Position numbers and translations under genes: made by a program
In this document: positions 1 through 8,168 of the stretch, piece after piece
Numbering within the stretch: position 1 is the stretch's first letter
Layout of the letters: each line of letters opens with the position of its first letter
Origin: JACVRW01 sp036519295
Lineage (GTDB): Bacteria; Actinomycetota; Thermoleophilia; Solirubrobacterales; Thermoleophilaceae
Direction of reading: 5' to 3'
Length of the DNA stretch: 36,138 nt
NCBI GenBank assembly: GCA_036519295.1
Contig: DATDLN010000207.1
Location: 1 to 36,138 of the forward strand
The notes under the pieces: model-generated
Seen by the model: only the letters and a program-made list of their open reading frames with translations
Database searches by the model: none
What the model was told of the DNA's origin: nothing

Positions 1-155
1 GTGCGCGAAGCCGCGGGCTCGGCCCGCGGCGCCGCGATGCTTTCCTTCTCCTCGAGCAGCTCCTGCTCGTTGGACGCCTCCTCGTCGCCGGAGGGCTCGC
101 CCGCCTCGTCGCGCGCGGTGGCGAGCCGGTCCGGGTCCCGCTCGTGCTCCCACAT
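1..155 (-). CDS. grpE: Probable GrpE nucleotide-exchange factor, N-terminal part only (runs off the left edge)
   Basis: An ATG at 155 lies 4 bp after the dnaK stop on the same strand, with GAGAAGAG inside the end of dnaK as a plausible ribosome binding site. The 51 visible codons are very acidic and Glu-rich (GDEEASNEQELLEEKES), as is usual for the disordered N-terminus of GrpE. No conserved GrpE core is inside the window, so the name rests on position: actinobacterial loci normally run dnaK-grpE-dnaJ-hspR. GrpE would drive ADP release from DnaK. Another small acidic protein cannot be excluded. Confidence 0.6.
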   Translation of the reverse strand, partial: MWEHERDPDRLATARDEAGEPSGDEEASNEQELLEEKESIAAPRAEPAASR

Positions 156-159
156 GGCG

Positions 160-2073
160 CTAGCTCTTCTCGTCGCCGTCGACGACCTCGGCGTCCACGA
201 CCTCCTCGTCCTCCGCCGAGGTATCCGCCGACGCGCCGTCGGACGAGCCGTCGGGGCCCGCCTGCTGCTGCGCGGCAGCCGCGTACATCTGCTCGGACAC
301 CTTGTGGAATGCGGCCTGCAGCGCCTCGGTCTTCTGCCGCAGCAGGTTCACGTCGTCGGACTCGAGGTTGTCGCGCACGTCCTTGATGGCGGCCTCGATC
401 TCCTCCTTGGCGGACGAGTCGAGCGAGTCTCCCATCTCGCCCACCTGGCGCTCTGCCTGGTAGGCGGCGTTCTCGGCGGCATTCCGCGTCTCCACCAGCT
501 CGCGCTGGCGGCGGTCCTCCTCGGCGTGCGTCTCCGCGTCCTTGACCATGCGCTCGACCTCTTCCTCGGCGAGGCCGGAGCCGGCCTTGATCTCGATCTT
601 CTGCTCCTTGCCCGTGCCGAGATCCTTCGCGCCCACGTTGAGAATGCCGTTGGCGTCAATGTCGAAGGTCACCTCGATCTGCGGGATACCCCGCGGCGCC
701 GGCGGGATGCCGGTGAGCTGGAACTTCCCAAGCGACTTGTTGTAGGCGGCCATCTCGCGCTCGCCCTGGAGCACGTGCACCTCCACGCTCGGCTGGTTGT
801 CCTCGGCCGTGGAGAAGATCTCCGACTTCCGCGTCGGGATCGTGGTGTTGCGCTCGATGAGCTTGGTCATCACGCCGCCCTTGGTCTCGATGCCGAGGGT
901 CAGGGGGGTCACGTCGAGCAGGAGCACGTCCTTCACGTCGCCCGCCAGCACGCCCGCCTGGATCGCGGCGCCCACGGCCACGACCTCGTCCGGGTTCACG
1001 CCCCGGTGCGGGTCCTTGCCGGTCAGCTCCTTGACCTTCTCCTGCACGGCGGGCATGCGGGTCATGCCGCCGACCAACACCACGTGGTCGATGCCGGCGC
1101 CGCCCTCGAGGCCGGCGTCGGACAGCGCCTGCTTCGTCGGCGCCACGACGCGGTCGAGCAGGTCGGCGGTCAGCTCGTTCAGCTTTGAACGCGTGAGGCG
1201 CTGGTTCAGGTGCTTGGGCACCGAGTCGACCGCCGTGATGAACGGCAGGTTGATCTGCGTCTCCTGCGCCGAGCTCAGCTCGGTCTTGGCCTTCTCGGCC
1301 TCCTGGTAGAGACGCTGAAGCGCCATCTTGTCCTGCGAGAGGTCGACGCCCTCCGCCTTCTTGAACTCGCTCACGAGCCAGTCGACGACGGCCTTGTCGA
1401 AGTTGTCGCCGCCGAGGTGGTTGTCACCGGAGGTGGCCTTTACCTCGAAGACGCCGTCGCCGATCTCGAGTACGGACACGTCGAACGTGCCGCCACCGAG
1501 GTCGAAGACGAGGATCGTCTGGTCGGACTCCTTGTCGAGTCCGTAGGCCAGCGACGCCGCCGTCGGCTCGTTGATGATCCGCTTAACGTCGAGGCCGGCG
1601 ACCTTGCCGGCGTCCTTGGTGGCCTGACGCTGGTCGTCGTTGAAGTACGCGGGAACGGTGATCACCGCGCTGTCGACGGTGTCGCCCAGGTAGGCCTCGG
1701 CGTCGGCCTTCAGCTTCTGGAGGATCATCGCGCTGATCTCGGGCGGCGCGAACTCCTTGCCGCCGGCCTTGACGCGTGCGTCGCCGTTCGGGCCCGGTAC
1801 GACCTCGAACGGGACGATCTTCTCCTCTTCCTTTACCTCGGCCTCCTTGCGCCCCATGAAGCGCTTGATCGAGAAGACCGTGTTCTCCGGGTTGGTCACC
1901 GCCTGGCGCTTGGCCGGGGCGCCCACGAGGCGCTCGCCGCCCTCCGTGAAAGCCACCACCGAGGGGGTCGTCCGCGCGCCCTCGGCGTTCTCGATCACGG
2001 TGGGCTCGCCGCCCTCGAGGACGGCCATACACGAGTTGGTCGTGCCAAGATCGATTCCGATCGTCTTGCCCAT
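160..2073 (-). CDS. dnaK: Molecular chaperone DnaK (Hsp70)
   Basis: This is a full-length Hsp70 of 637 residues, an ATP-dependent cytoplasmic chaperone that binds unfolded segments with DnaJ and GrpE. The N-terminus MGKTIGIDLGTTNSCMAV is the phosphate-1 motif of the actin-like ATPase domain. Further ATPase motifs are VPAYFNDDQRQATKDAG, INEPTAASLAYGLD, the phosphate-2 motif DLGGGTFDVS and the adenosine motif VLVGGMTRMP. The linker DVLLLDVTPLTLGIETKGG leads into the substrate-binding beta domain and a helical lid. The C-terminus reads EEVVDAEVVDGDEKS, close to but extending past the usual EEVVDAE tail. The ATG at 2073 has AAAGGAGC upstream. The probable grpE starts 4 bp after the stop, so the two are co-transcribed. 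Confidence 0.98.
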   Translation of the reverse strand: MGKTIGIDLGTTNSCMAVLEGGEPTVIENAEGARTTPSVVAFTEGGERLVGAPAKRQAVTNPENTVFSIKRFMGRKEAEVKEEEKIVPFEVVPGPNGDARVKAGGKEFAPPEISAMILQKLKADAEAYLGDTVDSAVITVPAYFNDDQRQATKDAGKVAGLDVKRIINEPTAASLAYGLDKESDQTILVFDLGGGTFDVSVLEIGDGVFEVKATSGDNHLGGDNFDKAVVDWLVSEFKKAEGVDLSQDKMALQRLYQEAEKAKTELSSAQETQINLPFITAVDSVPKHLNQRLTRSKLNELTADLLDRVVAPTKQALSDAGLEGGAGIDHVVLVGGMTRMPAVQEKVKELTGKDPHRGVNPDEVVAVGAAIQAGVLAGDVKDVLLLDVTPLTLGIETKGGVMTKLIERNTTIPTRKSEIFSTAEDNQPSVEVHVLQGEREMAAYNKSLGKFQLTGIPPAPRGIPQIEVTFDIDANGILNVGAKDLGTGKEQKIEIKAGSGLAEEEVERMVKDAETHAEEDRRQRELVETRNAAENAAYQAERQVGEMGDSLDSSAKEEIEAAIKDVRDNLESDDVNLLRQKTEALQAAFHKVSEQMYAAAAQQQAGPDGSSDGASADTSAEDEEVVDAEVVDGDEKS

Positions 2074-2101
2074 CCGTTGCTGCTCCTTTACCGCTTACTG
2101 G

Positions 2102-2122
2102 TCTGAGTAGAAAAAATCTAAG
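2102..2122 (-). promoter_or_regulatory. Degenerate HAIR-like inverted repeat, possible HspR operator
   Basis: Read on the minus strand the site is CTTAGAT-N7-ACTCAGA. The HspR operator (HAIR) of actinobacteria is CTTGAGT-N7-ACTCAAG; the two half-sites match 4 of 7 and 5 of 7 with the correct 7-base spacing. It overlaps the predicted dnaK transcription start, where a repressor would block initiation. No hspR gene is inside the window, so this is an inference from sequence and place. Confidence 0.35.
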
Positions 2123-2126
2123 CGCC

Positions 2127-2155
2127 AGTATGGCAGATCTTCCGCGTCGTGCCAA
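2127..2155 (-). promoter_or_regulatory. Probable dnaK promoter (-35 and -10 boxes)
   Basis: On the minus strand TTGGCA (2155-2150) is followed after exactly 17 bases by CATACT (2132-2127). These match 5 of 6 and 4 of 6 positions of the vegetative sigma-factor consensus. The predicted start point, near 2120, lies about 47 bases upstream of the dnaK ATG. Confidence 0.5.
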
Positions 2156-2186
2156 CGCTTTCGCGGTCCAATAGGCTTCCGCCGCC

Positions 2187-2717
2187 ATGCCGCCCCGCCC
2201 GCTCCGCCTCCTGACCCTCTTGGCGGTGGCGGCGGGTCTCCTCGGCGCCGGCTGCGGCAGCGACGACGACTCGGACGGCGCGGGGCCGGACGAGCCGGGC
2301 GAGGCCGCGGCCGAAGCCCGCGCGACGCTCGAGGACACGAGCGTGAAGCCCATCATCGAGAAACCGAGCGGGTCGCCGCCGCGCAGGCTCGTGAAGGAGA
2401 ACATCGTCAAGGGCCAGGGCAGGGCGGCCGAGGCGGGCGACCGCGTCACGGTCCAATACGTCGGCGTCTCGTTCTCGACGGGGGAGGAGTTCGACGCCTC
2501 GTGGAACAGCGGCCGGCCGTTCAGCTTCCGACTCGGCGCCGGCGACGTGATCCCGGGGTGGGACAAGGGGATCGTCGGGATGAAGCAGGGCGGCCGAAGG
2601 AAGCTCACGATCCCGCCCGAGCTGGCGTACGGCGCCGAGGGCGCCCCACCGGACATAGCGCCGAACGAGACGCTCGTGTTCGTGGTCGACCTGGTGAAGA
2701 TCAACCCGCGAAGCTGA
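2187..2717 (+). CDS. FKBP-type peptidyl-prolyl cis-trans isomerase, lipoprotein
   Basis: This is a 176-residue exported protein. Residues 1-23 form a lipoprotein signal with lipobox LLGAGC, followed by an Asp-rich linker. The FKBP fold occupies about residues 66-174, with active-site stretches VTVQYVG, DVIPGWDKGI, IPPELAYG and the closing strand ETLVFVVDLVKI. It would catalyse prolyl isomerisation and help fold proteins at the outer face of the membrane. It is divergent from dnaK, sharing a 113-bp intergenic region. No good ribosome binding site precedes the ATG. Its end overlaps the convergent downstream gene by 17 bp. Confidence 0.93.
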   Translation: MPPRPLRLLTLLAVAAGLLGAGCGSDDDSDGAGPDEPGEAAAEARATLEDTSVKPIIEKPSGSPPRRLVKENIVKGQGRAAEAGDRVTVQYVGVSFSTGEEFDASWNSGRPFSFRLGAGDVIPGWDKGIVGMKQGGRRKLTIPPELAYGAEGAPPDIAPNETLVFVVDLVKINPRS

Positions 2718-4029
2718 TCGCGTAGGCGACGAAGCCGGCGCACAGCAGCGCGATGCCGGCGTAGTCCCAGCGCCCGCGCAGGTCGGGCGGGCGGGCGAGC
2801 AGGGCGATCGCCAACAGCGCGAACGGGTCGAAGTACTTCTGGTAGACGAGCCGCACGGGGAGGGCCGCGATGAGAAACGCGGCGAGGTAGACGGCGGGGA
2901 GCGATTCCGGCCCCGCCCGCCGGACGAGCAGGATGACCGCGAGGCAGCCGAGCGGGACCAGAAGCCAGAAGACGAGCGACGAGCCGAGCACGACCGGCAG
3001 CCGGTCGGAGATCTTCCAGAGGTAGCCGGCGTCGCCCGCCTGGCCGGGCACGATCGGCTCGTACGCGAGCGGCGAAATCGCCAGCAGCAGGAGCCCGGCG
3101 GCCACGGCCACCGCGATCGGCCCGCGCGGGACGGCCTTCAGGAGGCGATCCCGGCGCAGGAGCCCGGGACCGAAGATGAACGCCGCATACGCGCCGAGCA
3201 GCGCCGCCGTGAAGCCCACGGTGCGCAGGGTCAGCGCGTCGCGGCCGACCCCCGGACGGTCCGTGCAGAGGCCGCACGAGGCCGGGTCGGCCGTCGGCGG
3301 CACGAGGCCGCCCCAGTCGACCACGAGCGCGGCGAGCGGCGCCAGCGCCAGCGCGAGCAGCGCCGCCCCCGCAACCCGGCGCCCGGCGGGCGCCGCGCTG
3401 CGCAGCAGGAACCAGGCCGCCAGAGGTACGAGCCAGAGGAACGACTGGCGCGTCAGCACCGCGCCCGCGATGCAGAGACAGGCCACGCCGAAGGTGGCGA
3501 GCGACGCGTCCGAGCGGAAGCGGTCCACGCGCTCCAGCGCGAGGAGCGCGAAGAGGATCGCCAGGTTGTCCGTCAGCAGCGTGAAGGAAGCGCCGAAGAA
3601 ATAGGGCGAGAGCGTGAAGAGCAGCGTGAGCGCGAACGCCTGCCACGGCTCGAGCGGCGTCGCCCGCCGCAGCAACCGAAGCAGCGCGAGCGCGGCCCCG
3701 TAGGAGAAGGCCACGTTCAGCAGTCGCAGCTTCCACAGGTCGAAGCCCACGATTTCGCCCCAGCCGGCCGTGAGCAGGTGATAGAGGGGGGTCTGCGCGG
3801 ACGGGTAGTTGGAGAAGTCGAGCCGATCGGAGAACTGGAGGATCGTCGGCAGCTGGTAGACGCGCGCGTCGCTGCCGTGGAAGGTGTCGATCTCGACCGT
3901 CAGGCCCTTCAGCACCGCGATCCCGATCAGGAACGGCAGCGCCAACAGCGCGGGGAAGAGCCACCGCGGCGCGATGTCGGGGACGGCGCGCGAGCGCGCG
4001 GTCACCGGGACTCGCGCGGCGCCGGTCAT
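2701..4029 (-). CDS. Polytopic membrane protein, GT-C glycosyltransferase-like
   Basis: The 442-residue protein has roughly ten hydrophobic helices. After the first helix comes a luminal-type loop with FHGSDARVYQLPTILQF and YPSAQTPLYHLL, then LRLLNV. An acidic residue in the first loop followed by a P-L-Y-H/L segment is the layout of GT-C transferases that use polyprenyl-phosphate sugars; the arrangement recalls ALG10/mannosyltransferase families. Donor and acceptor cannot be told. It is the last gene of an ATGA-coupled chain: its ATG (4029-4027) overlaps the stop of the EamA gene. Family-level confidence is moderate. Confidence 0.7.
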   Translation of the reverse strand: MTGAARVPVTARSRAVPDIAPRWLFPALLALPFLIGIAVLKGLTVEIDTFHGSDARVYQLPTILQFSDRLDFSNYPSAQTPLYHLLTAGWGEIVGFDLWKLRLLNVAFSYGAALALLRLLRRATPLEPWQAFALTLLFTLSPYFFGASFTLLTDNLAILFALLALERVDRFRSDASLATFGVACLCIAGAVLTRQSFLWLVPLAAWFLLRSAAPAGRRVAGAALLALALAPLAALVVDWGGLVPPTADPASCGLCTDRPGVGRDALTLRTVGFTAALLGAYAAFIFGPGLLRRDRLLKAVPRGPIAVAVAAGLLLLAISPLAYEPIVPGQAGDAGYLWKISDRLPVVLGSSLVFWLLVPLGCLAVILLVRRAGPESLPAVYLAAFLIAALPVRLVYQKYFDPFALLAIALLARPPDLRGRWDYAGIALLCAGFVAYAISFAG

Positions 4030-4916
4030 CCCTCCGGCAGCGGACGCGGCGGCCGGAAGCGCGGCACCACCTCGACCGCCAGGATCGCGGACATGATCAG
4101 ACCGGCGCCGAGCCAGCCGGTGGCGCTCAGGCGCTCATCGTTCAGGAGCCAGCCGAACAGCCCGGCGAAGGCGGGCTCCGACGCGAGGATCAGCGCCGTG
4201 CGCGCCGGCGGAGCATGCTTCTGGGCAAACGACTGGACGAAGAAGCCGAGCGCGCTCGCCACGAGCGACGTCACGAGCAGGGCGGACCAGACGGTCGCGC
4301 CCTCCGGCGGCTCCAGCTGACCGGCGGCCGCCGCGATCGCGAGGCAGGTCAAACCCACGACTCCCAGCTGCACCGCGAGCAGCGCCCCGACGTCGAAACG
4401 CTCGACCGCGGCCGCCGTCGCGAGGATGTGAGCGGCGAGCGAGAAGGCGCAGAGAAGGACCAGCCCGTCGCCGCGCAGGTTGAAGTCGCCGCCCGCACCG
4501 GAGAGCAGCCAGAGCCCGAACATCGACACCCCGGCCGCGGCCCACGCGAGGATGGGGATTCGCTGGCGAAGGAAGACGGCTCCGAGCACCGGCGTGAGCA
4601 CGACGAACAGGCCGGTGATGAAGCCGGTGTTCGACGCGCTCGTCACCTCGAGGCCGAGCGTCTGGAAGATGTAGCCGCCCGTCAGGAAGACCCCCATCAC
4701 GAGGCCCGCGCGCCACCCGTCTCGGGGGAGCGCGCGCAGTTGCCGGTGGAAGATAACCGCGACGATCAGCGCCGCGGGGATGAAGCGGTAGGCGAGGAAG
4801 GCCATCGTGGGAAGCAGCGCGATCGCGTCCTGGACCATCACGAAGGTGAGCCCCCACACGGAGGCGATGCCGACGAGCGCGAGCTCGGCGGCCTGGCGGA
4901 GCCTGCGCTCGCTCAT
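4026..4916 (-). CDS. EamA/DMT-family transporter
   Basis: The 296-residue inner-membrane protein has about ten transmembrane helices arranged as two EamA repeats. The first opens with ALVGIASVWGLTFVMVQDA, the second includes LVASALGFFVQSFAQKHAPP and ASEPAFAGLFGWLL, both typical of drug/metabolite exporters. The substrate is unknown. I place the start at the ATG at 4916: it overlaps the stop of nth as ATGA and gives the family N-terminus. A reading frame open further upstream encodes Arg-rich sequence that is only the shadow of nth. Translation is probably coupled to nth upstream and to the GT-C-like gene downstream. Confidence 0.9.
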   Translation of the reverse strand: MSERRLRQAAELALVGIASVWGLTFVMVQDAIALLPTMAFLAYRFIPAALIVAVIFHRQLRALPRDGWRAGLVMGVFLTGGYIFQTLGLEVTSASNTGFITGLFVVLTPVLGAVFLRQRIPILAWAAAGVSMFGLWLLSGAGGDFNLRGDGLVLLCAFSLAAHILATAAAVERFDVGALLAVQLGVVGLTCLAIAAAAGQLEPPEGATVWSALLVTSLVASALGFFVQSFAQKHAPPARTALILASEPAFAGLFGWLLNDERLSATGWLGAGLIMSAILAVEVVPRFRPPRPLPEG

Positions 4917-5572
4917 CGCCGCCGGAGCCGCCTGCGACCCTCGGGGCACATCCGCCGCAGCGCGCACTCCGCGCAGCGCGGCTCCCGCGCGATGCACGTG
5001 CGCCGCCCGTGTCGGATCAGGAGCACGTGGATCTCGTAGGCGTCCTCGGGGGCAACCAGTCGCAGCATCTCGTCGTGCGCCTCGTCGAACGAGGCGCCGG
5101 GGCGGATGAGCCCAAGCCGCGAGGCCACGCGGTACACGTGGGTGTCCACGGGCACCTCGGGGCGCCCGAACGAGAAGAGCAGCACGCAGGCGGCCGTCTT
5201 GCGTCCAACCCCCGGGAGATCGCACAGGTAGTCGCGCGCCTCCTCGAGCGGCGCGTCCTCGAGCCAGCAGAGGTCGTCCTCGCCCAGGGCCTCGAGGATC
5301 CGCTTGATGCGCACGGCCTTCGTCGGCGCGAGGCCACCGGGCCGGATCGCGTCCTCGATCTCGGCGACCGGCGCCTCCCGCACGGCGTCCCAGGTGGGGA
5401 AACGCTCCCGCAGGCGAGCCCAGGCAACGTCCCGGTTGCGGTCGTTCGTGTTCTGGGAGAGCACCGTCAGGATCAGCTCGTCGATCGGCGCGCGATGCGC
5501 CCGGAGCACGGGGCGCCCGTACTCCCTGCGGAGGCGGTCGCGGATCGTGCGCAGCCTGCGGCGGTCGGCCAT
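4913..5572 (-). CDS. nth: Endonuclease III, DNA glycosylase/AP lyase
   Basis: This 219-residue base-excision-repair enzyme removes oxidised pyrimidines and nicks the resulting abasic site. The helix-hairpin-helix and catalytic region reads DLPGVGRKTAACVLLF, with catalytic Lys125, then VPVDTHVYRVASRLGL with Asp143; the 18-residue spacing equals that of E. coli Lys120/Asp138. The C-terminal [4Fe-4S] loop is complete as C-X6-C-X2-C-X5-C (CIAREPRCAECALRRMC). The ATG at 5572 gives the standard N-terminus. It heads a three-gene chain with eamA and the membrane protein and is divergent from the hydrolase gene, with only 27 bp between the two starts. Confidence 0.95.
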   Translation of the reverse strand: MADRRRLRTIRDRLRREYGRPVLRAHRAPIDELILTVLSQNTNDRNRDVAWARLRERFPTWDAVREAPVAEIEDAIRPGGLAPTKAVRIKRILEALGEDDLCWLEDAPLEEARDYLCDLPGVGRKTAACVLLFSFGRPEVPVDTHVYRVASRLGLIRPGASFDEAHDEMLRLVAPEDAYEIHVLLIRHGRRTCIAREPRCAECALRRMCPEGRRRLRRR

Positions 5573-5599
5573 GCGCGGGCCATGGTATGAAGCGCGCCC

Positions 5600-6367
5600 G
5601 TGGAGATCGCCGAGAGGCAGGCCGAGGTGGCCGGGATCGACGCCCGCTGGCTCGACGCCGGCGGCGCGCGGATCCTGTATCTGCACGGCGTCCCGAGCGC
5701 GTCCTTCGACTGGCTGCCGCTGCTCGAGCGCACCGGCGGGGTGGCGCCCGACCTGCCGGGCTTCGGCCACTCCGCCAAGCCGGCCGAGTTCGACTACTCG
5801 ATCGGAGGCTACGACCGCTGGCTCGAGGCTTTCGCGGCTCAGGCGGAACTCGAGCGCTTCTCGCTCGTCGTACACGACTGGGGCGGAGTAGGGCTCGCCC
5901 TGGCCCAGCGCTTCCCCGAGAGGATCGAGAGGCTGCTGATCTTCAGCGCGCTTCCGCTGCTGCCCGGCTACCGCTGGCACCGCGTCGCGCGCGCCTGGCG
6001 CACGCCGCTCGCCGGCGAGCTCCTGATGGGCTTCACGACCCGCCGGGGGTTCCGGCGCACGTTGCCGCCCGCCATCGCCGACACCGCCTATGACTGCTTC
6101 GACCACGGAACGCAGCGCGCGATCCTGAAGCTCTATCGCGCCTCGCCCTCCGCGGCGCTGGCACGCGCCGGGGCCCGCCTCGGCGAGCTTCGCTGTCCCG
6201 CGCTCATCCTGTGGCCGACACGCGACCCGTACATCGGCGAGGAATTCGGCCGGGGCTACGCCGACGCGCTCGGGGGCGAAGCGCGGCTGGAGATGGTCGA
6301 CACCGGCCACTGGAGCTGGCACGACCTGCCGGAGCTCGTGGAGCGCGCCGCGCGGTTTCTGCGCTGA
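5600..6367 (+). CDS. Alpha/beta hydrolase, haloalkane dehalogenase/epoxide hydrolase type
   Basis: The 255-residue cytoplasmic protein has the HG oxyanion motif (YLHGVPSASFDW), the nucleophile elbow VHDWGG with Asp93 as nucleophile, an acid in the TRDPYIG turn, and the catalytic His237 in TGHWSW. An Asp rather than Ser nucleophile within H-D-W-G-G marks the haloalkane dehalogenase and epoxide hydrolase branch; there are no paired Tyr that would point clearly to an epoxide hydrolase, and the true substrate is unknown. The start is a GTG at 5600 without a strong ribosome binding site. Confidence 0.88.
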   Translation: MEIAERQAEVAGIDARWLDAGGARILYLHGVPSASFDWLPLLERTGGVAPDLPGFGHSAKPAEFDYSIGGYDRWLEAFAAQAELERFSLVVHDWGGVGLALAQRFPERIERLLIFSALPLLPGYRWHRVARAWRTPLAGELLMGFTTRRGFRRTLPPAIADTAYDCFDHGTQRAILKLYRASPSAALARAGARLGELRCPALILWPTRDPYIGEEFGRGYADALGGEARLEMVDTGHWSWHDLPELVERAARFLR

Positions 6368-6418
6368 CAGCGGACCCTCCGCGCCGAGCGGCTGGCGGCC
6401 GCGCTAGCCTCCTGTTTC

Positions 6419-8137
6419 GTGCTGCGAGCCGTGCTCTCCTCCGTCACGGCTCCGCCCCGCGCCCCCGGCCCGGCGCCGGCGGAGCGGACCCCAACGCGGC
6501 GGCCAGGGCGCGGCGCGGCGCGACCCGCGCCGACGCTCTCGTGGTGGCGCCGCATCGACTGGTGGAAGGCGGCGCCGGTCCTCCTGGCCCTTGCCGGCGC
6601 GGTCGTCTACCTGATCTGGCAGCCGCGCACCGTCGACCTCGCGGCGCACACCTTCCGCGCCGAGCTCTTCGGCGAGGAGGGCTTCACGATCTGGAACGGG
6701 CAGTGGTATGGCGGCCACCACACGCCCGCCTACAGCATCATCTCGCCGCCGCTTGCCTGGTTCCTCAGCCCCCCGGTGGCGCTGGCCATCGCCTCGGTGG
6801 CTTCCGCGTCGCTGTTTCCTCCTCTCATGCGCGGCGCGTTCGGCGACGAGCGCGCGCGCTGGGGCTCGATCTGGTTCGGCATCGGCACCGCCACCCTCCT
6901 GTTCACGAGCCGCCTGCCGTTCGCCATCGGAGTGGCGTTCGGCCTGGCGGCGCTGCTCGCGCTCCAACGTCGCCGCCACGTGCTGGCGATCGTGTTCGCC
7001 GTGCTCTGTCCGCTGGGGAGCCCCGTGGCGGGGCTCTTCCTGGCGATGGCGGGCGTGGCCTACGCAATCGCCCAGCGCCGCGACCGGTCGAAGCGTCTCG
7101 AGGGGCTCGCGATCGCCGCCGCCGCGTTCTTCCCGCCGGTCTTCCTCGCCTGGGCCTTCCCCGAGGGCGGCTGGGCGCCGTTCCCCGAGTCCGCCTACGT
7201 ACCGATCCCGCTCTTTGCACTCGTTTGTCTGATCCTGCTGCCGCGCGAGGAGAGCGCGCTGCGCTGGGGTGCCGCCCTCTATGGCCTGGGGGCGACGCTC
7301 GCGCTCGTTATCGAGACCCCCATGGGTGGCAACGCGGTGCGCCTCGGAGCGCTCTTCGGCGGCCCGGTGCTGCTGTGCGCCATCTGGGGCCGGCCCTGGA
7401 CCCGGCGGCCCTGGGCCCTGCCGCTCCTGGCGGGGGGCATCGCCACGCTCACCTTCTGGCAGTGGTCGCCCGCGGTTCGCGACGTGATCAAGTACCTGGA
7501 GGACCCGGCGGCGAAGTCCGACTACTTCGAGCCCCTCCGTCAGTTCCTCTACACGCTGCCTGACCAGCGCCGCATCGAGATCCCCTTCACGCGCAGCCAC
7601 TGGGAGGGCGCCGAGGTTGCGCTCGAGGCCCCGCTCGCTCGCGGCTGGCTGCGGCAGCTCGACACCGGGCTCAACCCGATCTTCTATCGCGAGGGGCTGA
7701 ACCGGGTCACCTACGCCGCCTGGCTGTCGGACAACGCGGTGCGCTACGTGGCGCTGCCGTCGGCCAAGCCGGACAAGAGCTCCTACGGGGAGCGCGCTCT
7801 GATCGAGAAGGGTCTCCCCTACCTGCGGCTGCGCTGGAAGTCGGACGACTGGCGCGTCTACGAGGTGCTGCTCCCGGCCCCGCTCGTGATCCCGCAGAAG
7901 GACGCGAACATCGTCCTCGAGCAGTTGCAGTCGGACGAGCTCCTGCTCGACGTCAAGCGGCCCGGCGAGGCGATCGTGAAGGTGCGCTGGACCCCGTACT
8001 GGTTCGCCTCGAACGCCTGCGTCGAGCCGGACGGCGACTGGACTCGGGTGATCGCGGACAAGAAGGGCTTCGTGCGGCTCTCCACACGCTTCTCCCCGGA
8101 GCGTCTGTTCTCGCGCGGCCGTCGCTGCGACAGCTGA
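6419..8137 (+). CDS. Large polytopic membrane protein with C-terminal soluble domain, function unknown
   Basis: The 572-residue protein starts with a basic, Pro/Ala-rich segment of about 45 residues. Hydrophobic helices follow from about residue 50 to 350, and then about 220 mostly soluble residues that are probably extracytoplasmic. After the first helix the loop reads TVDLAAHTFRAELFGEEGF and then NGQWYGGHHTPAYS, which recalls the first loop of GT-C-like proteins, but I do not recognise the family. The start is uncertain: GTG at 6419 is used here. It lies 31 bp upstream of the PAP2 gene on the same strand and could be transcribed with the inositol-lipid genes. Confidence 0.75.
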   Translation: MLRAVLSSVTAPPRAPGPAPAERTPTRRPGRGAARPAPTLSWWRRIDWWKAAPVLLALAGAVVYLIWQPRTVDLAAHTFRAELFGEEGFTIWNGQWYGGHHTPAYSIISPPLAWFLSPPVALAIASVASASLFPPLMRGAFGDERARWGSIWFGIGTATLLFTSRLPFAIGVAFGLAALLALQRRRHVLAIVFAVLCPLGSPVAGLFLAMAGVAYAIAQRRDRSKRLEGLAIAAAAFFPPVFLAWAFPEGGWAPFPESAYVPIPLFALVCLILLPREESALRWGAALYGLGATLALVIETPMGGNAVRLGALFGGPVLLCAIWGRPWTRRPWALPLLAGGIATLTFWQWSPAVRDVIKYLEDPAAKSDYFEPLRQFLYTLPDQRRIEIPFTRSHWEGAEVALEAPLARGWLRQLDTGLNPIFYREGLNRVTYAAWLSDNAVRYVALPSAKPDKSSYGERALIEKGLPYLRLRWKSDDWRVYEVLLPAPLVIPQKDANIVLEQLQSDELLLDVKRPGEAIVKVRWTPYWFASNACVEPDGDWTRVIADKKGFVRLSTRFSPERLFSRGRRCDS

Positions 8138-8168
8138 CGATCCACAAGCCTCGCTAGGCTAATCGGCC

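Noticed and set aside
1..1188. Long plus-strand frame opposite dnaK
   Set aside because: It is antisense to dnaK and its Leu/Val/Arg/His-rich product is the usual shadow of a GC-rich gene.
1583..3964. Minus-strand frame of 793 codons across dnaK, the FKBP gene and the GT-C gene
   Set aside because: It crosses three well-supported genes in a wrong frame and encodes Arg/Ala/Pro-rich sequence without any domain.
4917..5225. N-terminal extension of the EamA transporter
   Set aside because: It encodes Arg/Pro/Gly-rich shadow of nth; the ATGA overlap fixes the start at 4916.
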